A stretch of DNA of 43,311 nucleotides from Nocardioides agariphilus (GTDB lineage: Bacteria > Actinomycetota > Actinomycetes > Propionibacteriales > Nocardioidaceae), in NCBI RefSeq assembly GCF_015352445.1, contig NZ_JADKPO010000038.1, forward strand, positions 1 to 43,311, written 5' to 3'. A model generated the notes under the pieces. It did no database searches. It saw only the letters and a list, made by a program, of their open reading frames with translations, and had not been told where the DNA came from. Below, one piece after another: positions 42,313-43,311 of this stretch. The position numbers and the translations under genes are program-made. Each line of letters begins with the position of its first letter. Position 1 is the stretch's first letter.

Positions 42313-43161
42313 GTGCGGACGACCACGCGGTCAGGGGTGCGCCCCCTCGGCGCCTCCGATCTCGCGGAGTTCCTCGCGCTGACCGACCGAGACCCGACGG
42401 TCAACGTGTTCGCCGCCCACCGTGCCCGTCAGACCCGCCTGGAGCCCCGGCTGCTCGGCGGCGAGGTGTGGGGCCGGTTCGTCGAGGGTGAGCTGGTCTC
42501 CGCGTGCCACGTCGGCGCCAACCTGGTCCCGGTCGAGGCAGGGCCCGAGGACACGGCCGTGTTTGCCGAGCGTCTGCTGGGCCGAGGACGCACGGTGTCG
42601 ACCGTGGTCGGCCCGGAGCAGGCCGTCCGCTCGTTGTGGAGCCATCTCGAGGCGCCGTGGGGGCCGCCCAGGGAGACGCGCTGGTGCCAGCCGCACCTGG
42701 TCGCGTCGGGCCCTCCACTCGTCGAGCCGGACCCTTTGGTGCGTCCGAGTCGCGCCGAGGACTTCGCGGCTCTCTACCCGGCATGCGTGGCGATGTACAC
42801 CGAGGAGCTGGGGGTCTCACCTGAGCTCGGTGGCGCCGCCGACGGCTACCGCGCGCGGGTGCGCCAGCTCATCCAGTTCGGGTGGTCGTTCGCCCGCTAC
42901 GAGGCGGGGCGCGTGGTCTTCAAGGCGGAGGTCGCCTTCGCCACGCCCACCAACGCTCAGGTCCAAGGCGTCTGGGTCACTCCCGAGCGCCGCGGCGAGG
43001 GACTCGCGGTCGGCGGCATGGCAGCCGTCGTCGCCCTTGTCAGGTCACGCATCTCCCCGGTCGTCTCCCTCTACGTCAACGACTGGAACCAGCCCGCCCG
43101 CCGCGCCTACGACCGGGTCGGCTTCGAGCAGACTGCGACGTTCAGCACGGTCATGTACTGA
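42313..43161 (+). CDS. GNAT N-acetyltransferase with DUF4081-like N-terminal domain
   Basis: 282 residues. The N-terminal half (VRPLGASDLAEFLALTDRDPTVNVFAAHRA, GEVWGRFVEGELVSACHVGANLVPV) resembles the DUF4081 domain. The C-terminal half is a GNAT fold: VQGVWVTPERRGEGLAVGGMAAVV is the acetyl-CoA loop and YVNDWNQPARRAYDRVGFEQTATF the last strand-helix. The substrate is unknown. In Mycobacterium and relatives the homologue follows ispG directly; here five kilobases separate them. The start is GTG, 44 bp from the divergent glycosyltransferase start. A repeat block follows 29 bp after the stop codon. Confidence 0.88.
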   Translation: MRTTTRSGVRPLGASDLAEFLALTDRDPTVNVFAAHRARQTRLEPRLLGGEVWGRFVEGELVSACHVGANLVPVEAGPEDTAVFAERLLGRGRTVSTVVGPEQAVRSLWSHLEAPWGPPRETRWCQPHLVASGPPLVEPDPLVRPSRAEDFAALYPACVAMYTEELGVSPELGGAADGYRARVRQLIQFGWSFARYEAGRVVFKAEVAFATPTNAQVQGVWVTPERRGEGLAVGGMAAVVALVRSRISPVVSLYVNDWNQPARRAYDRVGFEQTATFSTVMY

Positions 43162-43190
43162 ACGGACGGATCTTGGTGTCGTGGCTCGCT

Positions 43191-43311
43191 CGGCTCGCAC
43201 CTCAACCGGCGCCTCGTCGGTTGGTTGAGGAGGTCGCGCAGCGACCGTCTCGGCTCGCACCTCAACCGGCGACTCGTCGGTTGGTTGAGGAGGTCGCGCA
43301 GCGACCGTCTC
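43191..43311 (-). repeat. Tandem 60-bp units carrying the hairpin repeat
   Basis: Two head-to-tail 60-bp units start at 43191 and 43251 and differ by one base; the second is complete to the window edge, so the array may continue. Each contains a reverse-oriented hairpin copy with stem GGTCGC/GCGACC, in which one T-A pair of the common stem is replaced by C-G on both sides. It lies downstream of the GNAT gene stop codon. Confidence 0.88.

Noticed and set aside
1-43311. tRNA, rRNA, prophage or biosynthetic gene cluster
   Set aside because: No T-arm/anticodon-arm pattern in the intergenic gaps, which are mostly under 200 bp, and no integrase, capsid, PKS or NRPS motif in any frame examined.

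Overview
The window is GC-rich throughout and densely coded, with many GTG starts and overlapping stop/start pairs. Its gene families are actinobacterial (HelR-type RNA polymerase ATPase, LCP protein, dxr-rip-ispG block, DUF4081-GNAT protein). Together with a dispersed repeat whose reverse strand reads 'LVEEVALATVSKP', this suggests a Nocardioides/Aeromicrobium-like actinomycete; the genus is inference. No tRNA, rRNA, integrase, transposase, prophage or cas gene was seen.

Layout. 1-513: array of a 39-bp hairpin repeat. 514-2782 (minus): helR with a rifamycin-associated-element-like palindrome in its leader. 2835-15575: polyamine/GABA catabolism in several units. These are a class III (putrescine-type) aminotransferase divergent from agmatinase plus a YtcJ-type amidohydrolase; 4-aminobutanal dehydrogenase with a translationally overlapping saccharopine/carboxynorspermidine-dehydrogenase-like protein; and gabT, which heads a minus-strand run with argS and an LLM flavin oxidoreductase. 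A lone LCP gene (7292-8515) and more repeats sit between them. The implied route is agmatine to putrescine to 4-aminobutanal to GABA to succinate semialdehyde; the last dehydrogenase is not in the window. 15641-16856: a truncated acyl-CoA-synthetase-like protein and a CGNR zinc-finger protein.

16888-26646: a divergent IclR regulator and a seven-gene, tightly overlapping operon. It holds an Opp/Dpp-type ABC transporter (lipoprotein, two permeases, fused double ATPase), a family VIII/NylB-like serine hydrolase, and the three carnitine-to-glycine-betaine enzymes (BKACE, carnitine 3-dehydrogenase, betainyl-CoA-type thioesterase). This is the most interesting metabolic unit: it may import and de-esterify acylcarnitines before oxidising carnitine. 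After a YczE/YczR-type pair and a proline-iminopeptidase-like hydrolase (26720-30175), a small membrane protein, an acyl-CoA dehydrogenase and a CaiD-like crotonase (30188-32460) lie divergent from a LysR regulator and may add a second carnitine/crotonobetaine-related function.

33542-43161: dxr, rip/rseP and ispG (MEP isoprenoid pathway plus site-2 protease), then a GNAT protein that elsewhere in actinobacteria directly follows ispG. Here four genes lie in between: a lipoprotein, a monomeric sarcosine-oxidase-type flavoenzyme, an MFS exporter and a GT61 glycosyltransferase. The hairpin repeat recurs at 5539-5610 (inside a gene), 7111-7284, 37313-37352 and 43191-43311. Its stem bases co-vary between copies, and nearly all copies lie at gene 3' ends, so it looks like a structurally selected element.
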